Positions 9,392 through 18,354 of a stretch of 64,000 nucleotides of DNA are shown piece after piece (the stretch's first letter is position 1; each line of letters begins with the position of its first letter). The position numbers and the translations under genes were made by a program. The notes below the pieces were generated by a model. It was not told the DNA's origin. It searched no databases and worked only from the letters and a program-made list of their open reading frames with translations. The DNA comes from JAGVPT01 sp963717445 (GTDB lineage Bacteria > Bacteroidota > Ignavibacteria > UBA10030 > UBA8401): assembly GCA_963717445.1 (NCBI GenBank), contig OY970334.1, forward strand, positions 2,170,001-2,234,000. The letters run 5' to 3'.

Positions 9392-11464
9392 TTAACGAGG
9401 TACAGCTTTTATTAGAAGATATTTTTTAAAATTTGCAGTCAACGTTGCCAACGGTCCCTTTACCCTGTCTAAATATTTGCCATCGACATAATCGAAAATC
9501 TCATAGCTACGTTCTTTTAAACCACGAAGCTCTATCGTTCCGGTAAAGGTTGAATCATAGAAAGAATAGTACATTGTATCTCCCTTTTGTATCGTGTGTG
9601 TCTCCGGACGGTCGTATCCTATATCATAGAGATCCCCGCGATAGATGCCCTCTGATAACGTGTTTTCTTTGTATATGGTAATCCACTTAGCCCACATCTC
9701 TTCCTTTTTTGGCGTTAGCCCGACATCTCCGTCTAATTTTCTATGGACACTATCAGGCCAAACAAATTTTGTACCTGGTACTCCTCCAATCCCGATCGTG
9801 GAAGCAAAATCATTTCCGCCATCGCTTAATTCAACATGGTCCCCATAGAACACAACTTTTGATCCGGAAAGCGCTTTAAGGACTTTTCCCTTTTGTCTAA
9901 TCTGCCATGAGTTCTGGGGGTCTGAAGCTACCGATTGATTCATGAAGGGCAATATATAGAATGAATAATTGGTTCCGCAGGGACAGATCTCTATGACAGC
10001 CTCCGGATTAATGTTAAGCGCTGTTTCGTAAATCATCTTAAAGAATTCCGGAAGCCCTTCTGTCGACTCCTCTGGACGAGAATGATGGTGCTCGGGGTTG
10101 TAACATGGCGGGACGGTATTAAGATTGTTCCCATCCATTTTCAAGCCGTCAAAGCCCCATACTTTCAGCGCCTTTGTCACAAAACTACGCGCGTAATCCC
10201 GGACTGCGGTGCAAGCCGGGCATAGGAAGAAGGATCTCCAGTACTGAATATAAACGGGTGAACCGTCTTTATTTAATAAAAGATCTTCCGGATGTTCCTG
10301 GAACATTTCGGTCGACGGAGCTACCGCCAATGGGTTCCACCACAGTTTCGCCTTCGCTCCGATTGAATGGATGCTGTCTACCAGCTCTTTCATGCTGGCG
10401 TCACCACGGGGAAATTTCTTTTTATCAAGCTTATAATCTCCCAACCCTGAATGCCATCCGTCATCAAGCACAATCCATTCGAGGCCTAATTTTTTGATTT
10501 CCGGAAACGTGCCGTAAAATTCCCCCGGAGTAAAATCCTTCTCATATCCCCAACCGCACCAAATTGGTTGATATGCTCCTTTTGGCGGTTCCTTAAATTT
10601 AACTCCTTGACCGACCATAAAATCGCTGTAGCAACGCAAGGCTTGGAAACAGTCCCCTTGATGAACCGACACAAAGGTATTGAATGTTGTGAAGCTCTCC
10701 CCCGGCTTTAAGTCAAATGGATTTTCATACGTTGTAGACATGGTAACATAGTTTTTTGTCTTCATAGATACCGGATAGCTGACAATCTTCGGAGAGCGTT
10801 CTACGTTGCCTATTGCCATTCCGACATCCTGCCTCCATATATCCAAGACGGGAGTCCCTCCACCGTAATCCACCCAGTTCATTCCCAGATAGTTCTTCCT
10901 TTCAAAGCCTTCATTGAGCGGTTGTATCCAATCATTTGACCAGCCATACGATCCCGGCAGATAAGCCCAGAACAATGGCGTAGTATCATTTCGAGGTACG
11001 GCTGAAAACTGATAATCATTATTGGTCCAGCAAGTAATCTTTAGGTTTGATTTTCCTACGTTCGTATATCTCACCTGCGTACACAGCATTGTTGGAAAGT
11101 TATTATAGCTCTTTATTGTCAACATTTTTGAAAGATTCGGGGCGGAAGAACGAATTTCAAATTTTTTTCCCGCCCCGATCGTATCTTCAAAGTCAAAGCA
11201 TTTGTATCCTTCAAACTTAAAATTCTTGATATCACGGCCGTCCGCTTCCACGTATTCCGAAGGATTGAACTTACCTAATATTTTTTGCTGCCCATTGAGA
11301 TATGAAACGACTCTGCAGTATAAATGCCTGTCAAATTCGATGCGTATTTCTTTACCTTCCACTTTGATTATTTTGTTGTTCTGGGCAACAACGATCGCAC
11401 AGGCTAAATCTAACATCACGATGAACAATGCATTGAACAATATTTTTGATTTGGACGAAAACAT
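9392..11464 (-). CDS. Secreted GH36-type alpha-galactosidase (melibiase-like)
   Basis: Retaining alpha-galactosidase-type hydrolase with an N-terminal signal peptide (hydrophobic stretch about residues 9-26, then AQNN) and hence periplasmic or outer-membrane location. The N-terminal beta-sandwich (about 30-285) leads into a TIM barrel: IWCGWGYEKDF, LEWIVLDDGWH (aspartates 334-335), AKLWWNPLAVAP, and GFDGLKMDGN, where D444 is the candidate nucleophile. SDPQNSWQIRQKGK carries the candidate acid/base D515. A small C-terminal beta domain follows. The barrel motifs are those of clan GH-D; KMDG replaces the usual KWD. It lies next to the symporter that would import the freed sugar. Confidence 0.85.
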   Translation of the reverse strand: MFSSKSKILFNALFIVMLDLACAIVVAQNNKIIKVEGKEIRIEFDRHLYCRVVSYLNGQQKILGKFNPSEYVEADGRDIKNFKFEGYKCFDFEDTIGAGKKFEIRSSAPNLSKMLTIKSYNNFPTMLCTQVRYTNVGKSNLKITCWTNNDYQFSAVPRNDTTPLFWAYLPGSYGWSNDWIQPLNEGFERKNYLGMNWVDYGGGTPVLDIWRQDVGMAIGNVERSPKIVSYPVSMKTKNYVTMSTTYENPFDLKPGESFTTFNTFVSVHQGDCFQALRCYSDFMVGQGVKFKEPPKGAYQPIWCGWGYEKDFTPGEFYGTFPEIKKLGLEWIVLDDGWHSGLGDYKLDKKKFPRGDASMKELVDSIHSIGAKAKLWWNPLAVAPSTEMFQEHPEDLLLNKDGSPVYIQYWRSFFLCPACTAVRDYARSFVTKALKVWGFDGLKMDGNNLNTVPPCYNPEHHHSRPEESTEGLPEFFKMIYETALNINPEAVIEICPCGTNYSFYILPFMNQSVASDPQNSWQIRQKGKVLKALSGSKVVFYGDHVELSDGGNDFASTIGIGGVPGTKFVWPDSVHRKLDGDVGLTPKKEEMWAKWITIYKENTLSEGIYRGDLYDIGYDRPETHTIQKGDTMYYSFYDSTFTGTIELRGLKERSYEIFDYVDGKYLDRVKGPLATLTANFKKYLLIKAVPR

Positions 11465-11542
11465 CAGCGCGCTTTATTGAGCCAACATATCTTGATTCAT
11501 GATTGCGTATGTCTGGATCTGTAATTCCATTTTCAGTTATAG

Positions 11543-13189
11543 CTAATCTGTGTAGGTCCTTAATAATCCGCCGACAAAATATAGGATCATACCTCCAACG
11601 CTCAAGACCGAAGCGATCTCCAATCCTTTGCTCCCCAGGATAACACCGGCCAGGAAAATTAAAAACCCAACGCCGAATAACGAAAGGCTTAATTTACCCC
11701 GCAGTGTCTTTGGTATGATGTTGTAGATGTCATTGGTACTGATCTCCTCATCGCTGATTTTCTTCGCTTTCCAGATTTGCTCGACACTTTCTTTATTCGT
11801 CTGAACGGTGAACAAGCTCACTAGTGGTGTAACAATCAGCGCTGTTCCGCCCGAGATGTACGTGGTGATGTTAAAATCTACATTAAAAAGAAACTGTGCG
11901 CACACACCGGCAATCAAACCGGAAAAATATCCGGCAAAAGCACCTTGCCAATTTGCTCTTTTCCACAATAGACCATAGACAACAGTTATGACAAAAAGAG
12001 GCATATTCATAATAGCGATAACCGTCAGGTAAGCGTTCACGGCACCTCCCAGCAGCGGGACGCAATACGCAAAGGCGATCATCGCTATGCCTGCAAGCAC
12101 CGTAACCAATCGCGCAACGATAATCACGTGTTTTTGACTTGCTTTCTTATTGAGGATGCTCTCGTAAATATCGCTTGCGAAAATCGTCGCAATGCCGTTC
12201 AGATTGCCCGAAGTGGCAGAAAGTTGAGAAGAGAATAATCCCACGACAATGATACCAAGAACAATATTTGGAACCAGATGAACAAGCAGCATCGGAACAG
12301 CGGTATCGGGGTTTGCTAAATTGGGAAAAATTACCCTCGCAGCTAATCCCGGGAGGTTCCATAACAAAGCAAATGGCGTTGTAATAATTCCTGCAAGCAC
12401 AAGAGACCGTGCGACCGTTCGCGTATCCTTCGCTCCAAAAGCTCTTTGTAAAAGACCTTGATCCGTGCTCGCCCATTGAATTCCAAGAAAAAGTATCGCC
12501 AAAATAAATTGCCAGTTATATTTCCCTGTCTGTTGAACCAGGTTGAATGATTCCTTCGGCAGCTTTGCCGTAAGTCCGGGCCACCAACCGACAGCGCTCA
12601 TCGCCAGTGGAAGCAGGACTAAGGCTCCGCCAAGCATCAGGACAAACTGGATAACATCAGTGAAGGTCACCGACCACATCCCACCAAGCATCGTATAGAT
12701 GATCACCACAAAAGAGAGCGCAATGGCCAAAATTGCAAAAGAATGTACGCCGGTAACGATCTGGGCGGCGGTTATTGCCGTATAGAGAATCACCCCAATC
12801 CAAAATGTTAAGGTGACGATCCAGATGAATGCTACCAGTGTTCTCACACCTTTGCTATACCGTATTTCCAAAAACTCCGGTATTGTTCTTATTCGTAACC
12901 TCCGAAAAATAGGGATGACAAATAATCCAGAAAACACAAGGGCCATGTTTCCGGTCCAGGTTTGCCAAATGATCGGTATTCCGTATTTGTAGGCAATGCC
13001 GGACTGTCCGACAAAACTATAGAGATTAATATTGGTTGCAGCAATGACTGCGGCAAGGATAAATGGAGTCAAATGTCTTCCCGCCAAGTAGAAATCGTCG
13101 GCGTTGGCAATCCATTTATAGAATATTGAGCCAATAAAAAACATTACCCCTAGAAAAGTAAACACAATGATGAAATCAGCAGTATTCAT
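11543..13189 (-). CDS. Sodium/solute symporter (SSS family)
   Basis: Inner-membrane sodium-coupled importer of the SLC5/SSS family, 548 residues with about 13-14 predicted membrane segments. Visible family features are the first segment with FYLAGRHLTPF and ATNINLYSFVGQSG, the LGGMWSVTFTDVIQF sodium-site region, WASTDQGLLQRAFGAKD, and SSQLSATSGNLNGIATIFASDIY. The start has GGAGAAAG upstream. It lies directly before the GH36 gene and after a 41-residue membrane protein gene, and presumably imports the sugar freed by the two glycoside hydrolases. Many SSS carriers use monosaccharides or polyols; the substrate here is inferred only from context. Confidence 0.9.
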   Translation of the reverse strand: MNTADFIIVFTFLGVMFFIGSIFYKWIANADDFYLAGRHLTPFILAAVIAATNINLYSFVGQSGIAYKYGIPIIWQTWTGNMALVFSGLFVIPIFRRLRIRTIPEFLEIRYSKGVRTLVAFIWIVTLTFWIGVILYTAITAAQIVTGVHSFAILAIALSFVVIIYTMLGGMWSVTFTDVIQFVLMLGGALVLLPLAMSAVGWWPGLTAKLPKESFNLVQQTGKYNWQFILAILFLGIQWASTDQGLLQRAFGAKDTRTVARSLVLAGIITTPFALLWNLPGLAARVIFPNLANPDTAVPMLLVHLVPNIVLGIIVVGLFSSQLSATSGNLNGIATIFASDIYESILNKKASQKHVIIVARLVTVLAGIAMIAFAYCVPLLGGAVNAYLTVIAIMNMPLFVITVVYGLLWKRANWQGAFAGYFSGLIAGVCAQFLFNVDFNITTYISGGTALIVTPLVSLFTVQTNKESVEQIWKAKKISDEEISTNDIYNIIPKTLRGKLSLSLFGVGFLIFLAGVILGSKGLEIASVLSVGGMILYFVGGLLRTYTD

Positions 13190-13215
13190 TCACTTTCTCC
13201 AAAATTCTTTTACCG

Positions 13216-13341
13216 TTATTTTTTATTTGCTCTTCTTGCTTGAAGAATCTTTTTAAACTCCCGTATCGGAACAAGAATCCATATCACAAGAATGGCAAAG
13301 CCGATCGCCCAAATCCCCCATGTGACCCAGTCGAAGTACAT
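13216..13341 (-). CDS. 41-residue single-span membrane protein paired with the symporter
   Basis: Short gene between the 888-residue glycoside hydrolase and the symporter. ATG 13341 is preceded by AAGGAAT at proper spacing; the frame is open to TAA 13216-13218. The product begins MYFDWVTWGIWAIGFAILVI, forms one hydrophobic helix (about residues 6-26), then a basic tail (REFKKILQARRANKK), predicting N-out/C-in topology. Its position 26 bases upstream of a sodium symporter in the same direction suggests a small accessory subunit of that carrier, as known for several small proteins encoded with SSS transporters. Function is inferred; the gene itself is well supported by ribosome site, codon frame and composition. 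Confidence 0.75.
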   Translation of the reverse strand: MYFDWVTWGIWAIGFAILVIWILVPIREFKKILQARRANKK

Positions 13342-13354
13342 TGAGATTCCTTTT

Positions 13355-16021
13355 TTAGAATTCGTGAACCTGTATAGGAATAATTTTTCTTTGAATGTTT
13401 GCCGGATATGGCTTTGCAGGCAAAATCTCCCTGTCGTTATAGGGGAGACTTTTAATCTCTTGGCCGGCCAACTCTATATCAGATATTATCCATGAGCTAA
13501 TTTTACCCTTGCCATCCTCTTTGAAGGTGGTCGAGTATTCAATATTGCTCTTACCGGAACGTAATGCCGCTGTGACCCAGAACCATTTTCCTTGACCTTC
13601 CTCTACCATGAGGTTCTGATTCACCCCGTTGACGTTGATCCTGAATTCCGGCTTTAATGTGTCCTGTAACTCCCTCGCTGATTCCAACAAGAAACCGAAT
13701 GTCGCATTCTTATATTGTTGAGGAAGATTAATTGTAACATGCGAAACGTATTCGGTTCCATTACTCTTTAAGAGCGTTTCCTCTCTATATTTTATATTAT
13801 CTGCTTTATTTCCAAACTGAACGTCCGCTAACTTCTTCTTTCCGATTGATTTGAGTACTTCTTTTCTGCCGAGCGCACCATAAACAATCAAATGACCGTT
13901 CTCTATCGAATACCTAACTCCGAGCGGCAAATTTTTGTCGATTTTATCAGAAGGAATCATTTCCGCTGCAAGCACTTCATAACCGTCCATTGTCATTGAT
14001 ACCGTTTGACCCATCCTGACCGGCTCCGGAAGTATCATAGTATACGGATAAATGATTTTAACAAAATACTCTCTCGAAGGAGCGATATCCCCAAGGTCCG
14101 AAGTTAATTTGATTGCAGCCTCTTTTGCAGCCACGTCAGGATTCCTCAGCAAAAGAATTCCTTTCTCTTTCGTCAAATGGACGTAGCCGTAGATTTCGCG
14201 CTTCAACGGATCACCTAAAATCATTTTTGTGTGTTCGAGAACATCGTGATTCGCTTTCGCCCATTTAATGGAAGAGGCAATTGCATTCCATTCATCTTCA
14301 GACAGCACATCTGGCGAGACGTATAATTCCCACATCATGACTCCTCTGCCGAAATACATCATCACTTCGTTGCTGAAAGAGTCGAGCGATTCGTTTTCAC
14401 CACCGAGGAAATTTAAATGACCCTGTATGATTCCATGCGTCATCAAACTTGACATCGGAAACAGCAAATGCTGTTTTTGAAAGTCATCCCATAGCACGGC
14501 ATCTTTATACGTAATCGCCTTATCTCTCTCATTGATTGATGGTACATCTTCGGCATAAGCATAGTCTGCGCCTTGCATCCATATACAATCAGCATACTTT
14601 AGCCACCATGGTGAAAGCCATGTACCGCTGGTAATATTGAGAAAAATATCCGGATTCACTTTTCTCACGGCCTGCATCATGTCTATATACGATGAGACAA
14701 GCGCTTCTCGAGAATAGATTCCAGGAAGATGACCATGATTCGTTTCGTTGCAGGTCAGCAGAAAGCCATCCCACTTGAAGTATCCGATATGATCATTTGT
14801 AGTGTACCGGGTCATTACATTCTTCATCGCTTCTTTATATTTATCGCCGGCACTGCAAATAAAATCCCCGGATGTTTCATAACCGTGCCCGGCGGCCCAA
14901 GCTGTACGTTTGTCTCGATATTCATATCCCCCGAAGGGTGAAGCCCATAAACCCAACGCTGTATGGATACTATCGAGCGCATTGACAATAGGTGCAAATC
15001 CTCTCTTGAATCTGGCCGAATCTATTTCCCATAAGCTGTTAAAGTTATCCCACCCCTCATCAAGAACAAACGCGTCAAGCGCAATATCATACTTGTTTAA
15101 ATAGTTTTTGAACGCGTGGATTCTATCAATAATACTTCTTTCATTCATGATATTTTCAGAATCCTTAACAAGCTCGGGGCGTCTCAGGTCGTACCATGAA
15201 TTATACAAGAGGAATGGACGCGTACCTTCGACTTTGAGTTGGTCGACATATTTCATAAAGGTTTGTTCAAGTTTTCCGGCGGAAGAAGAGACCCCGATAA
15301 TGGAAGTATGGCTTCTGTAGACTTCTTTGGCTATTTTTACCCCAACAACATATCCCATCATCACTTTTCCCGCTTCAATTTCATTTTGGCCCGTAGGATA
15401 CTCAACGCCAAGAAAGATGTCGTTATTAAAAACCGGCTGCCCAAATTGTCCGCGAGAAAAATCCCCTTTCTCAAAAGTCAATGATTCAAGATATATCGTG
15501 TCCAAGAATTCCATTCCATACGAGGAGTCTGCTATCTCAATCCATTTCCTTATGTAGTAATCCCCGGGATAGACTTCGTAATGAACCTTTACCGTAAAAA
15601 CCGTTATGTCGTGGTTGAAACTATAGTCCAAGGTCAACCTCTCGCCATGATTCTTTAGCTCGCTGGATTCATAGCCTTGGAAAACAAAGTCTTTTGATGT
15701 CAGGAGTACAGAGTTCTCGCCATTCTGTAGTTTTGAATATGCAGGCCCCAATCCGGAAAACACTACTCTCAGAGCAAATTCATCCGAATGCACATCATAC
15801 ACAGTACCTGATATTTTATTCTTGATATGGCTGGTTGTGATGTTCCCGGGCAAGATCTCAAATACTCTTTCAATAGAACTGTTCCCGATAGCAATCTCTT
15901 TACTATCATGCTTTAAATACGCGGCATCTTGTGCGTCGAGGCAAGCTGTCGACAGCAAAACCAATGCAATAGTTAATGAGAAAACCGGGTAAAGGGCGAG
16001 ATGTCGAAGGACAATTTTCAT
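13355..16021 (-). CDS. Large secreted clan GH-D-like glycoside hydrolase (GH36-like)
   Basis: Exported hydrolase of 888 residues when started at ATG 16021, which has AAAGGA upstream and opens a clean signal peptide (LALYPVFSLTIALVLLSTACLDAQD); a longer frame from 16126 would bury it. Residues 35-270 look like the N-terminal beta-supersandwich; the TIM barrel holds YNSWYDLR, FVLDEGWDNF (D321, E322), LGLWASPFGG, YFKWDGF with candidate nucleophile D418, and QGADYAY with candidate acid/base D486. A long beta-rich C-terminal part (about 640-888) may bind carbohydrate. Only the barrel motifs match GH36/GH27 clearly, so substrate could be alpha-galactoside or another alpha-linked sugar. Next gene downstream is the 41-residue membrane protein. 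Confidence 0.75.
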   Translation of the reverse strand: MKIVLRHLALYPVFSLTIALVLLSTACLDAQDAAYLKHDSKEIAIGNSSIERVFEILPGNITTSHIKNKISGTVYDVHSDEFALRVVFSGLGPAYSKLQNGENSVLLTSKDFVFQGYESSELKNHGERLTLDYSFNHDITVFTVKVHYEVYPGDYYIRKWIEIADSSYGMEFLDTIYLESLTFEKGDFSRGQFGQPVFNNDIFLGVEYPTGQNEIEAGKVMMGYVVGVKIAKEVYRSHTSIIGVSSSAGKLEQTFMKYVDQLKVEGTRPFLLYNSWYDLRRPELVKDSENIMNERSIIDRIHAFKNYLNKYDIALDAFVLDEGWDNFNSLWEIDSARFKRGFAPIVNALDSIHTALGLWASPFGGYEYRDKRTAWAAGHGYETSGDFICSAGDKYKEAMKNVMTRYTTNDHIGYFKWDGFLLTCNETNHGHLPGIYSREALVSSYIDMMQAVRKVNPDIFLNITSGTWLSPWWLKYADCIWMQGADYAYAEDVPSINERDKAITYKDAVLWDDFQKQHLLFPMSSLMTHGIIQGHLNFLGGENESLDSFSNEVMMYFGRGVMMWELYVSPDVLSEDEWNAIASSIKWAKANHDVLEHTKMILGDPLKREIYGYVHLTKEKGILLLRNPDVAAKEAAIKLTSDLGDIAPSREYFVKIIYPYTMILPEPVRMGQTVSMTMDGYEVLAAEMIPSDKIDKNLPLGVRYSIENGHLIVYGALGRKEVLKSIGKKKLADVQFGNKADNIKYREETLLKSNGTEYVSHVTINLPQQYKNATFGFLLESARELQDTLKPEFRINVNGVNQNLMVEEGQGKWFWVTAALRSGKSNIEYSTTFKEDGKGKISSWIISDIELAGQEIKSLPYNDREILPAKPYPANIQRKIIPIQVHEF

Positions 16022-16267
16022 TATTTCCTTTTCATCGGATGCAGTTTCTTTGATCTTCCAGCACGGTACACATGTTTTCATCCATGGGAAAAGCAAAACG
16101 TGCCGGAAAGATAAATCCGGATTCACCTTCAGGAATGATCATAGTGGAACGTCGACATTTTTCTTTTGCACGATTGGCCCCTGTGGCGTCGAATGTAACA
16201 CTCCTGACCCTAAAGAGCTAGCACCATATTGAATGGCCGGAACGCACATTATTTCAAACGCAATCAC

Positions 16268-16292
16268 AGGGGGCACCGCCTTGGTGCCCCCT
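16268..16292 (-). terminator. Perfect 10-bp GC-rich hairpin after the beta-helix gene
   Basis: Arms AGGGGGCACC and GGTGCCCCCT pair perfectly around the loop GCCTT, about 30 bases past the stop of the gene at 16322. There is no T-run after it on either strand, so it is not a canonical intrinsic terminator. It may act as a weak terminator or, more likely, as a 3' stabilising or processing hairpin that separates transcript levels of the abundant secreted protein from the hydrolase that follows. Confidence 0.5.
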
Positions 16293-16321
16293 ATGATAGT
16301 AGGAGAGGAGAAAGAATGCAA

Positions 16322-18067
16322 TTACTTTAACAACATCATTTTGTGAACGAGCCGATTCTGACCCTGCTCAAGAGTATAGAAGTATACGCCACTCGTGACA
16401 TTCGACATGTCGATACGAACGGTGTATGTCCCTGCTTCTTGATGCTCGTTATCAACGAGTGTTTTCACGAGCTGGCCGAGAACGTTGTACACTTTCAGAC
16501 TGACGCTTCCCGATGCCGGGAGAGTGTACTGGACATTCGTGCTCGGGTTGAAAGGATTCGGATACGCTTCGGACAGGGTAAATGCATGTGGTACCGCCTT
16601 AGGGGCGACAGCAACGCCGGTTACCCCGTTAAACCAATATGGATCACCGATTGGATATTGATCGGTTGCACCGGTTTTTAAAGAACTGTTGGTGTATTTC
16701 ATATCCGTCGCTTCCGGAAGCGGCCATGCGGGGGTCCAATTATTGCCGGTTACACTTGCAAGCTGGTATCCATAAATATCCGTCGATGCTGAATTCGTCC
16801 TGATGTCCGTGAAATACTGGAACTCACCGACACCATCCCCTTGGCCACTATTAACTATTTGGCCAATCGATGGGCCAAATCCGGGGTCGACATTCATATT
16901 GCCCGACTGAACAAGTCCGGGCCAATGTGTTTTGTCGGTGAACATGTTCGTGGTTCGAGCATCCATCCAGCCGGGAGTGTAGATTGAATCGGCGCCATGA
17001 GCAGTATCATCCCAGGCAGTCCAAAAATTTGTCACTGCCGTGGGCATAAAATACGCATTGTTTTTGACTTCAATATTCCTCTTGGCCTCGGCTAACCATC
17101 TGATGTTTGCATTTGCCGAATCCGCGGGGTCAAACACTTTGGCTTTCGCTATATCAAGTGTATCCAAGTCGATGATTGAGCCAATTTCTATCGACCATAG
17201 TTGATCCCAATAACCGGTATATTCAGTCGTGGTAACTCCGCCCATCCAGTTGGCATAAAACACATTGTTGTCAACCTTGGCATTCGTGACGTTAAAAATC
17301 CAGAACGGGTTTTGAAAGATATCCATCACATTATTATGGGAGAATTCGAAATAGTTGACCATGGTGACTGTAACAGGGCCCGCAGCATACGAATTTATCG
17401 CGAACACAGTATTGTACTTCATGACTAATGAATCGGTGGGAGCGGTATTATATTGGTTTCGTACCGCTTCCCCGGAATACCATGCAGTGGCTGATACTCC
17501 GTTTCTGAACTTGCAGTTTGTTACGAAGATGTCACACCAGTTTCCACTATAACTTATCATTGCCTCTGGAAAATCTGAAAAGACAACATTATCTACGTGG
17601 CATTTGATAGAATCTGCCGATAACTGTATCAGCGCTCCAACATCATTGACATTCAACACGTTGATAGTATTGTTCGTCGCTAGACCGGTAAGATAAAGAT
17701 TCTGAAACGTTCCTACAGTATGAACTCCGTTCATGACAAATAAATAGTAAGGCAGCGAACCATCGCCAAGAACGCCCGGCTGCACACAGGGCGGTTTTCC
17801 ATTACTTCCCAATACTCCGATGACCGCTATACTAGACTTCACCGATGCAGGACCCAAAAATATATAAGTCGTGTCTAACGAAACGAGTTTATACGCGCCG
17901 TGTGCTTGCAAGCCTGTAGAAGTAGTATCGCTATTAATAACCTGATCCAGAGGCAGCCCACTGGCGTAGACAACGAGTGTATCGGTCGGGCCGGCTAATG
18001 CTGTGCTGGTCGAGACAACGAACATAACACTTACAGCAATGATCACTGTTGCGATTATGTTTTTCAC
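16322..18067 (-). CDS. Secreted beta-helix protein with T9SS C-terminal sorting domain
   Basis: 581 residues from GTG 18067, which has AAAGGAG at eight bases. Signal peptide (about residues 1-25, ending TALAG), then a repetitive Asn-rich body with right-handed beta-helix character (VMNGVHTVGTF, FSHNNVMDIFQNP, KVDNNVFYANW), typical of surface polysaccharide-binding or lyase scaffolds. The C-terminus (about 500-581) is a type IX sorting domain: AYPNPFNPS, VYNVLGQLVKTL, SNVTSGVYFYTL, KMMLLK. Such domains direct outer-membrane export and cell-surface attachment or release. Its place in the locus suggests glycan binding or cleavage. No catalytic signature was recognised. Confidence 0.85.
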   Translation of the reverse strand: MKNIIATVIIAVSVMFVVSTSTALAGPTDTLVVYASGLPLDQVINSDTTSTGLQAHGAYKLVSLDTTYIFLGPASVKSSIAVIGVLGSNGKPPCVQPGVLGDGSLPYYLFVMNGVHTVGTFQNLYLTGLATNNTINVLNVNDVGALIQLSADSIKCHVDNVVFSDFPEAMISYSGNWCDIFVTNCKFRNGVSATAWYSGEAVRNQYNTAPTDSLVMKYNTVFAINSYAAGPVTVTMVNYFEFSHNNVMDIFQNPFWIFNVTNAKVDNNVFYANWMGGVTTTEYTGYWDQLWSIEIGSIIDLDTLDIAKAKVFDPADSANANIRWLAEAKRNIEVKNNAYFMPTAVTNFWTAWDDTAHGADSIYTPGWMDARTTNMFTDKTHWPGLVQSGNMNVDPGFGPSIGQIVNSGQGDGVGEFQYFTDIRTNSASTDIYGYQLASVTGNNWTPAWPLPEATDMKYTNSSLKTGATDQYPIGDPYWFNGVTGVAVAPKAVPHAFTLSEAYPNPFNPSTNVQYTLPASGSVSLKVYNVLGQLVKTLVDNEHQEAGTYTVRIDMSNVTSGVYFYTLEQGQNRLVHKMMLLK

Positions 18068-18172
18068 GGAAAGACTCCTTTCAATTGAAAATTGTTTGAG
18101 GTAAATCAGAAAAAGAATCCAAGAATAACGGATTTTTCACAAAGGACTCCTTTCATGTAAAAAGTGTTTGAA
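18061..18172 (-). repeat. Tandem duplication of the translation-start region
   Basis: The start region 18061-18100 (TTTTCAC...GACTCCTTTCA...GTTTGA, plus-strand sense) recurs at 18134-18172 with about 80% identity. Each copy contains a ribosome site AAAGGAG and a GTG codon followed by AAAAA. The outer copy now heads a 19-codon open frame (18140 to 18081). Confidence 0.6.
18081..18140 (-). CDS. Possible 19-codon upstream ORF before the beta-helix gene
   Basis: GTG 18140, preceded by GAAAGGAG, opens VKNPLFLDSFSDLPQTIFN and stops at TGA 18081-18083, immediately before the AAGGAG ribosome site of the real gene. It arises from the duplicated start region. Ribosomes ending here would be delivered to the downstream site, so it could tune translation; equally it may be a chance result of the duplication. 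Confidence 0.3.
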   Translation of the reverse strand: MKNPLFLDSFSDLPQTIFN

Positions 18173-18183
18173 ACAAAAATGTA

Positions 18184-18194
18184 AAACATTCGAC
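18184..18194. promoter_or_regulatory. Candidate operator motif AAACATTCGAC
   Basis: The 11-mer AAACATTCGAC lies 117 bases upstream of the GTG of the beta-helix gene and recurs exactly at 23175-23185, 105 bases upstream of the GH135-like gene; GAAACATTTGA at 21311-21321 before the TonB receptor is close. Upstream of the 11-mer both exact copies share an AAAAATG run. A regulator site (for example of the nearby DeoR protein) is possible; no binding evidence. Confidence 0.3.
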
Positions 18195-18354
18195 ATACTG
18201 CGTATTGATCCCTCCTTCCTTTTAGTTAGACATACTATCTCAACGCTTAACTTCGTATAATTCGATTGAATCCATAACACGCTCCACATTTCAACGTACG
18301 GCGGGCACAATTTTTGGAGTTCTATTATTCATTTTCACAAGCCAAATGAAGATC

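Noticed and set aside
16268..16292. GC hairpin as canonical intrinsic terminator
   Set aside because: No T-run on either strand; kept only as a possible weak terminator or stability hairpin.
16139..16321. 60-codon minus-strand frame between the GH and beta-helix genes
   Set aside because: Spans the GC hairpin, no ribosome site, no protein-like character.
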